Origin: Gracilariopsis chorda
Taxonomy: Eukaryota; Rhodophyta; Florideophyceae; Gracilariales; Gracilariaceae
NCBI GenBank assembly: GCA_003194525.1
Contig: NBIV01000004.1
Coordinates: forward strand, 620,001 to 684,000
DNA: 64,000 nucleotides
Direction of reading: 5' to 3'
A program made the position numbers and the translations under genes. The notes under the pieces are model-generated. The model worked only from the letters and a program-made list of their open reading frames with translations, was not told the DNA's origin and made no database searches. Positions 47,861 to 56,945 of this stretch are shown piece after piece (position 1 is the first letter of the stretch; the number at the start of each line of letters is the position of its first letter).

Positions 47861-48959
47861 TATTCGCTACTGCAGCGCTTATATTTGTTGCATTGCGGCA
47901 ATTACGGTATAAATGACTTGTCCTAGGCGGGTTTTTAGGGTGGTGTACCTTGATTTCAACTTTTAAGTATTTCGCAGCACGCTCGAGTCTCGAGTTGTTG
48001 TAGCTTGATTCGTCTAAGTCAATGCTGCATCATCCTGGTGCAGGTGTTCATAGAAGAAGCTGTGATCGCGTTTCAGTCGTTCACTGTACCAATCTGAGAT
48101 ATCCACCACACGCTGGTACATCTTTTTCTGTCTTTGCTGCTCATATCCAGTATGTATGTCACTACATAGTGCCTTCAATTTTTCGACGGCCATTTTTCTG
48201 GGTCTGCGCCTTGCTGTCATAATGTAACAACCAGACGTTGTAGTTCGCAGGCCGTGCTCTAGATCTGCACTGATTCTTGGAACGTAATATCAAACTCGGT
48301 TCCGTCAAGCAGTCCGCTTGCAGTCGTTGTTTCACGATAGGTTCCATACTGCCGTCTGTTAAATGTCTTTACGTTTTCTGAAAAACTCAAGCCATGATTC
48401 ATGAGCGGCGAGTGAAGAGAAAACAGATCAATGTCAGACGATGACAAACGTCTGATCCTTGCGACGCACTGCTCATCTTCCGCGCGCTCTAACACGTAGA
48501 TGAGCAGATCACAATCGCCTGTGGGCACCTGAGTGCTGTATTCGTCGTGTTGAATAAGCAAATGGGCAGGAAGGATGCGGTACAAAGGCATATGTTTGAA
48601 ATAAGAACGCTAGTCGAGGGTTGCATATGATTCGGGCCTTGCAAAACATCTCTCCAGTGTAGACGTCTGCGATGCAGAAAGAAGCTGGTTAGGAACTTTG
48701 ATCAGAAACGTGTGCTCTTCTTAGAATTAAATGGCCAGTCGCTGTACTTTAGGTATGATGTGTACATGGTGAAACTCAAAGATTCTCCAAGCTGCGTTGA
48801 CAGCGACCACCACATGCGCACGCATGTATGCACGAATGTCATTCTGCGCCTGCAGCTCTTGTTAATGCTGGTTTTGCGTGCCCGGCTCATCAGATTCACT
48901 CACATTGAGGGCCACTTTCTATGATTTTCACTGCCTAAACGAGTACTCTATCAGATATG

Positions 48960-49800
48960 CCACTGCACCACCCCCTTTCGTACGTTCTACGTTAATATGG
49001 GAATGATACATCTTGTCCATGGTTGGATTTTACGGCTTAATCTTGAATCTTGTGCCTCTCTCCTGCGGTAGATCACGCAATTCGTTCCCTCTTCAATATA
49101 TGTCTCTGGCAGAATCATGTTGCTGTCGTATCCAAACATGCACTGCAAATCACTATTCCGGCAATAGCAGGAGTGTCTGTGACTGTGCATGGAACGAATG
49201 AAGGCACACAACGCGTCCTCGTCACTGGGAAGGGGCACTTCTGCACGAAGCAGCCCTTGGATCACATTAACGTCTTCAATCACACCCCACTCTAGTTACA
49301 CGAGCATGTGGTGATGAAGCACATTTCGATCTTGAATCTCAAGCTTTGATGCAAGCCCCAAGCACTTCAGTCCAATGGTATACTTCGAGTTCTTCTCAAA
49401 ATCCTTCATGAAGCCATTGGAGTACTGGTTGTACACCCTTGCAATCAGATCCGGTCGGTGAAACTTTCGAGGGCAGTTCACCTGTGCCGTAAATGCGCTG
49501 CGATTGCTGGTGTTAATCCGAAGGTGCTGGATGCCCTCTCACCAGAATTTCATGGTGATTGAATTGAAAGGAGAAGGCGGTTCTCTCCGCGCAACGATGG
49601 CACGTACATCCATGATTTTGTTCTTCCAGTATTCTGCTGAGTTGAAAGAGTCATCGGGCAGAAAGATCCGTCCCTTTTGAGCGAGCTGAGATGGTTGGAT
49701 GTGACCAGTTTGCTGTTGTGCTTGCTGGATCTCTTGCTATTGTAAAATGCGCGCCTGTTTTTTTCTCTCCACGAAACGCAGTTGCATGCCCTCAATTTTT
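48960..49800 (-). pseudogene. Helitron Rep (HUH nickase) domain
   Basis: The Rep domain nicks and joins DNA during rolling-circle transposition. At 49665-49555 the reading PDDSFNSAEYWKNKIMDVRA matches the 'YW' entry of Rep. At 49481-49296 comes PDLIARVYNQYSNGFMKDF, then KLEIQDRNVLHHHMLV, where HHH is the two-His metal site (HUH) with the usual E-Q-R before it. A stop codon follows directly after HHHMLV. Next, at about 49200-49130, HSHRHSCYCRNSDLQCMFGY matches the Cys/His block that follows Rep in Helitrons (canonical CRFGFP). The frame changes upstream of 49560 and again after the HUH site, so the domain is not functional. Confidence 0.85.
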
Positions 49801-51773
49801 GTGTGGGTGCAAAGCATCCATATATGCATCAATCGTCTACAGTTCAGAAGGATGTTGCATGAGTACAGACGTCGCTTTGCGTTTTCAGGCAAAGTGAGCT
49901 TTCGGAGCTTCCATTCGTTGACCCTCAGACCTCAGCTTTGCTGTCTGGAGTTTTTTACGTACAGAAACAGGCAGATATCAAACGGTTCGTGTTGATCGCC
50001 GTACGCGTAGAGAAGAGGGAAATGTCTTTCTTAGCAGGTTTGGATGCGGATTTTAGAAGTTGATACCGCACTTGCGCATGGGTTACTGAATTCGCAGTAG
50101 GCCCAGCTCCAGCAGTATCAGCAACAGCCGTTACTGCGTCATGCTCTTCTGTTACGGTTCCTTCTTACAAGCGCGGTACTTGAGACTCTACTCTGTATAG
50201 GCCAGTGGAATCCACGATGAGAGTTCTCATCATGGTTGACCCCCCACCAGGAGCATTGTCAGGGAGAGAGCCAGCACTTGCATGAGGAGCACTGACTGTG
50301 GCACCCCGGGTTGCTTACTATCCACGTACACGACTACTCTCTCTTCTCTTGCTTGACGCTGATACTGACGGCGGTCTCTGCGTTTTGTTCTTGTTGTGGC
50401 TCACTAAGCATGGGTTGGTACGCTCGTGCACCACTGTGGGCTTCAGCTGGATCACATCGTACAACCTGGACGTGATTTTTCGTACGTTGATGTCTTGAAC
50501 GAACGCACGCAGATTGGCACGCGCATAGTGAGAGGGATCCAACGCAGGCAGAGCGGTACCCCGCAAAAATCTGTAGCGCATGTTGTTCTGATTCTGAATG
50601 GGAAGAGCCAAAGCTGCGTTGCCATCACGTCTGAGGAACGAGAGACCGCCTCCCGTCACATACAACATGTCCATGAACGCGTGTGTCGTCACGAAGAGTG
50701 TATTCAAATTGAGAATAAAATGGATGTGAAAGGCTTCCAGGCTATAACGACTGCGAACCAACTCGTTTCTATGCTTTCTGCGCAACGTGAAGCCCCATCC
50801 TGACATTCTTCTAATTCCACATCACACCCTGGTGTTCTTTTTGCCAAACAAAACACAACCGCAATACTTGCAGCTACTAATTTTCACTTTCTAGTCCCAG
50901 TACGGGAAGGAGAAGAGCGTGTGTGAATGTTCGCCGCATCTTACACATCGCCTTTGACCCGCATTGAAAAGCGTCTCAAACTCTGGCACGCTTGCACGGA
51001 TCGCCAGGTCATTCCAAGCTTGAGCTGCCACGGGATCCCACGCATAATACAAGCGATACAGTCCTCGACCGGAACGCCGACAAGACTTCATTATCGTCAA
51101 AATTAAACTGCTTCAGCTGTTGCTGTGGCGGCTGTAAAGGAGCAGGAGTGATCTCAGCCTCTTCGAATTCCTGGGTAACAGTCATTCGATCTTGTTTTTC
51201 TTCAACATGCGGCAGAGCTGGCTTCTGTGGCGGCTTTGAGGGAGCAGGAGTTATCTCATTCTCTTCCAATTTCATCGGAACGGGCATTTGTTCTTACTCT
51301 TGCTCAGCTTGTGACACAGCAAGCCGCTGTGGCGGAGGTGGTTGTGAGGGAGCTGGAGTGATCTCATCCTCCTCCACTCTCATTGCAACGGGCATCTGTT
51401 CTGCAGGCAGCGATGGGAGAGCAGGAGGGATTTGAGGCTGAGGAATGTGACATGGAAGGGCTCTCATAAACTCCAGAAATCCAGGTATCGCACACGAAGT
51501 TAATAGACCTGTGCCGACGGATCCACTGGCTCCAGGTGTTCTGATGTTATCTGCCGCTGCAACCGACGTAGGTGCACGCATGAATTCGTCTTCTTTCACA
51601 GCGAGAACATGGGACCTTGCACGTGTGCTCCACTCTCATTTACCAGCATTTCATCTGAAGTGGGAGGAACTGGTATTCGTCTGGGTCTTCCAGCTCCTGG
51701 CCTGGCTCCACCACTGTTGACGCGAGGACATCCAGCGTTTTGCCTTGCGCCAACTGATTACCCAATTTGGCTA

Positions 51774-52087
51774 TGGCACCCCCAGCATTGGCTCTACCAC
51801 CTCCAGTATTGGCTCTAGCATCTCCAGCGTTCGCTCTAGACCACCCAGCATTCGGTCTGCCACATCGATAATTCTCTCTGGCACCTCCAGAATTCTATCT
51901 GGCTCCTCCGGCATTGGCTGTGCCTCCTCTGGTATTGGCTATAGGACCTCCAGAATTTGCTCTGCCACCGCCAGTATGGGCGCTGGAACTTCAAGAATTG
52001 GCTCTCGTGCCACCAGAATCAGGTCGGGCACCTCCACAATTTGGTCTAGCCCCACGAGAATTCGGACGTGAATCTCCACGCGCCACA
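51774..52087 (-). repeat. 21-bp tandem repeat, about 14 units, coding for a Gly/Arg/Asn heptad
   Basis: Plus-strand units follow ATTGGCTCTACCACCTCCAGT with drift. On the minus strand they translate as GGARPNS-like heptads (GGARPDS, GGTRANS, GGGRANS, GGARENY). Reading frame and strand agree with the Helitron ORF downstream, so it is probably its N-terminal repeat domain. One unit has an in-frame stop. Confidence 0.8.
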
Positions 52088-52095
52088 GTATTTTA

Positions 52096-53480
52096 ATAAA
52101 ATCTAACTAAAACAACTCTAGTTTTTAGACCTCTAAAACGTTTTCCAGATTTCCAGAATAATTTCCAATATAAAACAATTAAAAGTGAAAAAAGAGGTTG
52201 CAGTTTGTTGCATTGCACCCACCTGGTCTAGGGTCATGAGAAATTAAGAAATTGTTGCAAGACTTATATTTAACTAATGCAGTAGTGAGCAGCACAGGGT
52301 CTCTCGACACACTCTCGTTGGAATTTGACGGAAGGTGTGCGCCCAGTCGGTTTACAAGCCATTTGATGTTTAACCTGCGTCTGGTAGATAAAGTTTGTCT
52401 GCCTTTACTCAAAAACGGAAGTGCGCTTTTCGGATCCAAGAGGCACGATACGGCTGCCGCTCTAAACCCTGCACAGCAAGCTGTTATTAGGTGCGAGAAA
52501 CTCCTAGACGTGTTTATTTGCCGTTAAACCACCAGTTCACGACAGAGGGTTACCTGGTATTTCTCTGATCTGTGGTACTCAATGGGTTACTCTTGCGGCA
52601 ACATCCACACGAGCTCGGCCTTGCTGATGTCCGTGCTCAAAGTAGCAAAATATTATGACATGTCCTATTGGCCAAGCCTGAATGGGATGTAAAATAGTGG
52701 TTAGGGTCACCAATTGAGATGTTTTTGCACTGCGTTAGTGCAGGATATATGCTCCATGCATTGTCCTGGAAGGGCGCAGTGCAAAATGGAAGCCACGTGT
52801 CGCGCAAGCCAGCTACTGCTGCGTGACTGGCATTGCAGTCATTTACTGTAGTGCCATGCACTCAGCAGCAGGCAACGTCAGCATGCTGCAGCAGCCCATA
52901 AAGGTTTAGCTTTGCTGCTGCTGTTGCTCATTCTAGTGTCTATTCGACCAAGATATTGGCCTCATGAGGCCAGCCAGTCTGAGACAAAGAATATATAATA
53001 ACTTTGAATTCCGGCTTAGAAACAAAGAGTTTTTGAACTGGGGGTTCAAGTTCAAAGAGTTTAAGCACAAACAAGCCATTTTCAACTGCTTGTTTGTGCT
53101 TGAATACTTCAAAATCCGTAGCAATAGGTAGTAGTAACAGCTCAGTTGGCTCCAGCCAATTGAGAAGCTGTAGTAAACCCGATTTCAAACCTCGCTGAGT
53201 TTCTCCAAACTCTAAAAATCCTTCTGGATTTCGACTGATTCTTGTACTAATTATTTCTAAGAACGCATATACACCCACTTGAAGAAGAGAAAGAATACGG
53301 TGAAATCTATTAAAGTGGTTGTTTTGCCGTAGAAGTAGCTAAATCTTGAAAGTTTCATAACGGAGATTGAATGAATAGGGGTCCTAGGGTAACTGATCGT
53401 TTGCATTTGTCAACAGCACATAAAAGCTTTGATTTTAGCTCAATAAACGAGGTTGACGCATGTGTTTACTTCTTTGTTTA
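52096..53480. other. No gene seen
   Basis: AT-rich. The longest frame (112 codons, minus, 52940-53278) has Phe/Glu/Leu-rich wording and no recognised domain; I do not call it. A CAAGCAGTTG/CAACTGCTTG inverted pair lies near 53075. Confidence 0.35.
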
Positions 53481-54291
53481 CTTTTTTAATATCATAAAAC
53501 TGTGGCAATCACGTAAATGCTCAGAAAAACATTCTCTACCAGTTCCACTATGACATATACAAATGGGATCAAACTTAATAGCAAAACAATCGTAACAAAT
53601 AAACTTTGACTTCTTCGTTGATTTGCAGATTTTTCAGCGTACTTAGTAAAGTGCCATTGTATCGGTACAACTACTTCTTATACGCTTACGACTGCCTTGC
53701 ATCAAATGAATGCCAGTACCAGTTATTTTCGGAGCTGAATCGATATCATCCAAATTTTTGTTGGTTCTATCTATAAGACCAGTTGTATCCCAGGTATTAT
53801 CGATCAATGCATCTGCCAATTTCGTATAGAAAGCATTCGGATTGAGGTCACATCGCCCTTCTTTATCTGCCTTGTATATATTCTACGTTTCAACCATGCA
53901 CATTGCCAAAAGCGAGCAATTAACCCTGAAAGAGCATTCCTTAACTTGTATTTTCTTCGCAAGTTTGCCGTCATCTTGGCGGAACTGACTGTGCCGACCA
54001 ATCATCGAACAGCACTCATAGTACTTTTTATATACTTCTGGAATAGGTGTTTCAATCTCCAAAATCTTGGTGATGTTGTTAACTTTCCTCCAAAGTTCTC
54101 TTAAGATTAGAGCAGCAGGATTTGTGGTTCCATAAGTAGATGTAAAATACCTTTGATCTCCGTCCACCCATGAAACTGCCCTGAGATTCGTGTTAGCTGA
54201 ATTTCCCTTCGATAGAAGCGTAACGTGGTCTCCATTCTGACAAATCTTTCGTACGAAAATTTCTAGTAACAGTCTTCACAACACAACCCAG
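53481..54291 (-). pseudogene. piggyBac-like transposase, C-terminal part
   Basis: The frame on the minus strand begins about 54190 with GDQRYFTSTYGTTNPA. It continues through VYKKYYECCSMIGRHSQFRQDD, a block known from algal and oomycete piggyBac-type proteins (DDE_Tnp_1_7), then KIQVKECSFRVNCSLLAMCM. It ends in a Cys-rich domain (FICYDCFAIKFDPICICH, TGRECFSEH). In CSMIGRHSQ the expected Asp (usually IDxHN) is Gly, so a likely catalytic Asp is lost. Three in-frame stops (after MCMVET at 53885-53883 and two around 53640) leave it inactive. The N-terminal two thirds are missing, cut by LTR A at 54292. No ends or TTAA sites were found. Confidence 0.8.
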
Positions 54292-55119
54292 TGTGGTGCA
54301 ATGCCCCAAAGGGGAAAAACACCGAAAGACGTTCGGGATCTTCCTCTCACGAGGTGAACGCAGTTGGGTAGAGCCCTCCCAGAGGTGTCACGGCGAAGCC
54401 GGTTTGTAAGATCAGGGACACCTGTCGCGACTTGCGCAGGGAGGTGAAGGCGAAGAATCGGTATCCGCGTGAGCGGGGTGTGATCCTCAGTAGAGGCATG
54501 TTTCCACGTAAGTGGGGATGTGTGAGCGGATGCGCACACGAGGGCCGCCGATAGCGGGAGGAGCTACCCTAAAAAGGGCGAAAAAGGAAGGGCGAAGAGG
54601 ACGAAGAGAGGACGAAGTGAGTCGCGAGAGCGACGAACGGATACGGCAATGCCGGTGGACAGGACTCCCTATACAGGGTGAAACACCAATATGATTGGAA
54701 CAATTATACTCCCAAGGATGGGCTTCTTTAGATGTGCAAGGGGGTTAGATGTCCCGTGGTTTACGGCGTTTCCCTCCAAGGAGGAGTACAGCACGCACGC
54801 AAGCGGCAACAACTAGAGCCGATTCCCCAGGTTGGGGTCCCTTGTTTGGGAAGGTTTACTGGTGCGACGGCAGTGCGCCGTCGCACTAAGTACTAGCTTC
54901 CCAGAAATGGGTGTGAAAATAATAAATAATATTAACTAAAATGCTCCACATTTCGTGGCAACATCCACTACTGTGGCCAAGCGTCAATTGACCCAAAACC
55001 GTGTCCCACGTATCCATACCCACCATTGTGGGGCGTAGTTCATATAAACACTACACAACCGATAATATCGGGAAAACGATCAAGTACCAAGAATCCCTCC
55101 TTGAGGGCGTTGCACTTCA
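54292..55119 (+). repeat. Structured LTR A (leader of the short antisense ORF)
   Basis: The 828-bp segment runs from TGTGGTGCAATGCCCC to GGGCGTTGCACTTCA: TG...CA ends with a ~15-bp imperfect inverted repeat. It is homologous along its length to LTR C (36852-37648) and, more weakly, to LTR B (55982-56895). It inserts into the piggyBac remnant. Hairpins in order include CCCC-AAA-GGGG, CCGAA-AGACG-TTCGG, CGGC-GAA-GCCG (54391-54401) and CCCA-GAAA-TGGG (54900-54911). CCGAT-AAT-ATCGG (55059-55071) and CCCTC-CTT-GAGGG follow. I place the strand by the ORF that follows; as part of a chromovirus its sense strand would be minus. Confidence 0.8.
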
Positions 55120-55174
55120 TATCCGACCGTAAGACGGGAAAACGACCGCGGAAGCTGAGGATTCCCAGACGAAA

Positions 55175-55705
55175 ATGTGTTATAAAAGTGCGTGCTCGGT
55201 CTCCGGTTCTCCGGTAAATCCCTCTGCACCAGAGTCATCGGGCGCACAAACAACAACAACAGCCACCCACCAAAAGGGAAAAATGAACAACGACAACAAC
55301 ATCAACAACCACAGCCAACCTCCGAGGCCTCTCGGGCGATACACCACCGGTTTCCGTTCAGTTCCCCTGCCTCAGGGCGATCGACATCCGGTACAACCGG
55401 GGAGTATGGCTGCTGCAGCCGACCATCCCTTCGCACTACAACCTTCGGTGGGGTCCTCTGGAACCGCTCCGGCGTTCAACTGGCCAACCTACAACACCCT
55501 GGTGGGGCTTAACCCGATGAATCGGAATCACGTGTCGTGCCTGCGCCTTGCCCCGTGGTTTCACCCGGTCGCTGTCCTCAATGAGGGATTAGTCACCGCT
55601 TATGCGGATGGCTCAGACACCCTTCCCGCGGATGTCACCGCCATGGCGGACGCGTTGGCTTACCGCCTTGCCGGTGGTCAAGCCCCGGGCGACGGCGAAG
55701 AGTGA
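55175..55705 (+). CDS. Short antisense ORF of a chromovirus, unknown family (aORF A)
   Basis: ATG at 55175, 56 bp past the LTR A end, 176 codons, no break. The N-terminus is Thr/Asn/Gln-rich (HQKGKMNNDNNINNHSQ). The core is FRSVPLPQGD ... LRLAPWFHPVAVLNEGLVTAYADG ... LPADVTAMADAL. It is homologous to residues ~85-200 of the long ORF at 56886-58787, sharing PLP.G, N-P, APWFHP and LP.D..-M.D. It thus equals the N-terminal module of that protein. No known fold is recognised, nor a signal peptide or metal site. After the stop come two identical-type hairpins (CCGTC-TYG-GACGG at 55799-55811 and 55832-55844), also seen in kind after the long ORF. It may be naturally short or a cut remnant; the trailing hairpins favour the former. 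Confidence 0.6.
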   Translation: MCYKSACSVSGSPVNPSAPESSGAQTTTTATHQKGKMNNDNNINNHSQPPRPLGRYTTGFRSVPLPQGDRHPVQPGSMAAAADHPFALQPSVGSSGTAPAFNWPTYNTLVGLNPMNRNHVSCLRLAPWFHPVAVLNEGLVTAYADGSDTLPADVTAMADALAYRLAGGQAPGDGEE

Positions 55706-55981
55706 GCCCCTTTTGTCCAGTTTCCTGGTGTTCCTTCCCTGGCTATGCCAGTTAGTGTAGTGTAGTATGGAGCTTGCTGCTCCGCTAGGTAAACTTTCCC
55801 GTCTCGGACGGTGATTTCCAATTAGAATTCCCCGTCTTGGACGGACTTTCCCTTGCTATCCTTTCTTACTGCCCTCCGCTCGCGCGGCAACGTTACCCGA
55901 CTTTGGCATTAACCAGCGTGGCTGGAGCTGCAGTTCCCGTTTGACGGTGGTATCGCACGACCTGCGATCGTGGGAGGTGTT
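55706..55981 (+). other. Spacer after aORF A with paired hairpins
   Basis: CCGTCTCGGACGG and CCGTCTTGGACGG stand 33 bp apart (55799-55811 and 55832-55844). Nothing codes here. The stretch ends where LTR B begins, so the second element seems to have inserted into the first. Confidence 0.5.
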
Positions 55982-56895
55982 TGTGGTGCAATCCCGGTGT
56001 GGGAAGGGCACCCAAGGCAGCTCGAAGCCTTGCTCTCTTGGAGAGGTAGGCCCAGCTGGGTAGAGCCCTCCGTGTCCCGTATGACGGGTGTAACTCCGTC
56101 GGGAGCCTGGATGTACCTCGGAGGTTTAGGGGTTAGAACGGGTCGGAACCACGGCTGGTCCGGAAGTAGCCTGCGAACAGTGGAACAAAAGAGGGAAAGG
56201 GACCACCTGACGGGGGCGTGCGGAAAGCGGGAACAGACCCCGGAGGGGGGGTGCCGATACACACACACGAACACGCACCGCGCGGCGGTTAGGGGATATG
56301 AGGGGAAGGGATGGTCTCACGGTCTCACGACACACGTCGGTAATATCAATACCCAAAACTGGGGCGGAGATAGGGCCTGTACGGGCGGTCACACGACAAC
56401 AACGAATACCACGAGTGGTCACAACCCACTGGGTACGACGAGCACGGTCTCCTCGGTGGTGCGAGTCGGGTGAAACTATCGGGCAAGCGGTGTACCTCCG
56501 CGAGGAGTTAGACACTTCGCATGGCGAATAGAGTCAGAGCCGAACTCTTGTTACTTTTCTTGGTGAGCTCGCCGCCGTGCGGCCGACGCTCAAGTACTAG
56601 CTCAGTGCAGTACAGTAGGTAGTGCACTAGCCTAAGTAAAATTAACCCCTAAACTATACTAAAATAAGTAGCCGTTTTGGGCCTCCTGGCCGGGGCTGTA
56701 GCCACGTGTCCACCACCCTTGCCAGGCAAGTACCACAAAATATGAATGTTCCCATAACCACCCTGGGTAACCCGACCGCTAATTAGCCCGGTAAACGGGG
56801 GCTAAAATTCATGCATCCCGCTTCATCGCTCGCACCGAGTACACCTCAGATATGAGTTTCACCATCGCCCGTACGCGGGAATGTATTGCACTACA
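55982..56895 (+). repeat. Structured LTR B (3' LTR of chromovirus copy 4)
   Basis: The 914-bp segment runs from TGTGGTGCAATCCC to GTATTGCACTACA, TG...CA with inverted ends. On the minus strand a purine tract (AAGGAGGGGGATG, plus-strand 56896-56908) stands directly against it, as a polypurine tract does against a 3' LTR. This makes it the 3' LTR of the minus-strand chromovirus to the right. It shares GGGTAGAGCCCTCC with LTRs A and C, and the hairpin that follows (CCCGT-ATG-ACGGG at 56076-56088). The partner LTR lies beyond the window. Confidence 0.75.
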
Positions 56896-56945
56896 CATCC
56901 CCCTCCTTAAGGGCCGAAAACGAACGTGAGTATAAACGTGAGGAG

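Larger units (their letters stand above)
46440..52095 (-). mobile_element. Helitron (rolling-circle DNA transposon), degenerate
   Basis: A RepHel protein can be followed down the minus strand for about 5.6 kb. It runs from a Gly/Arg/Asn heptad-repeat region (52080-51774) through three ITPAP repeats (51400-51090) and a CVRCGEHSH zinc-like motif (near 50920). Rep follows at 49670-49000, and Pif1-type helicase at 47860-46560. Neither terminus (5' TC; 3' hairpin plus CTRR) could be fixed, so the limits are those of the coding remains. In-frame stops and frame changes occur throughout. Between 46150 and 46440 nothing is seen. Confidence 0.85.

Noticed and set aside
54292-55119. Structured LTR taken as a group I or group II intron
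   Set aside because: GTGCA start and AC end are a by-product of the inverted ends. I found no domain V, no group I P7 core and no hammerhead core (CTGATGA...GAAA), and a purine tract abuts LTR B as in LTR elements.
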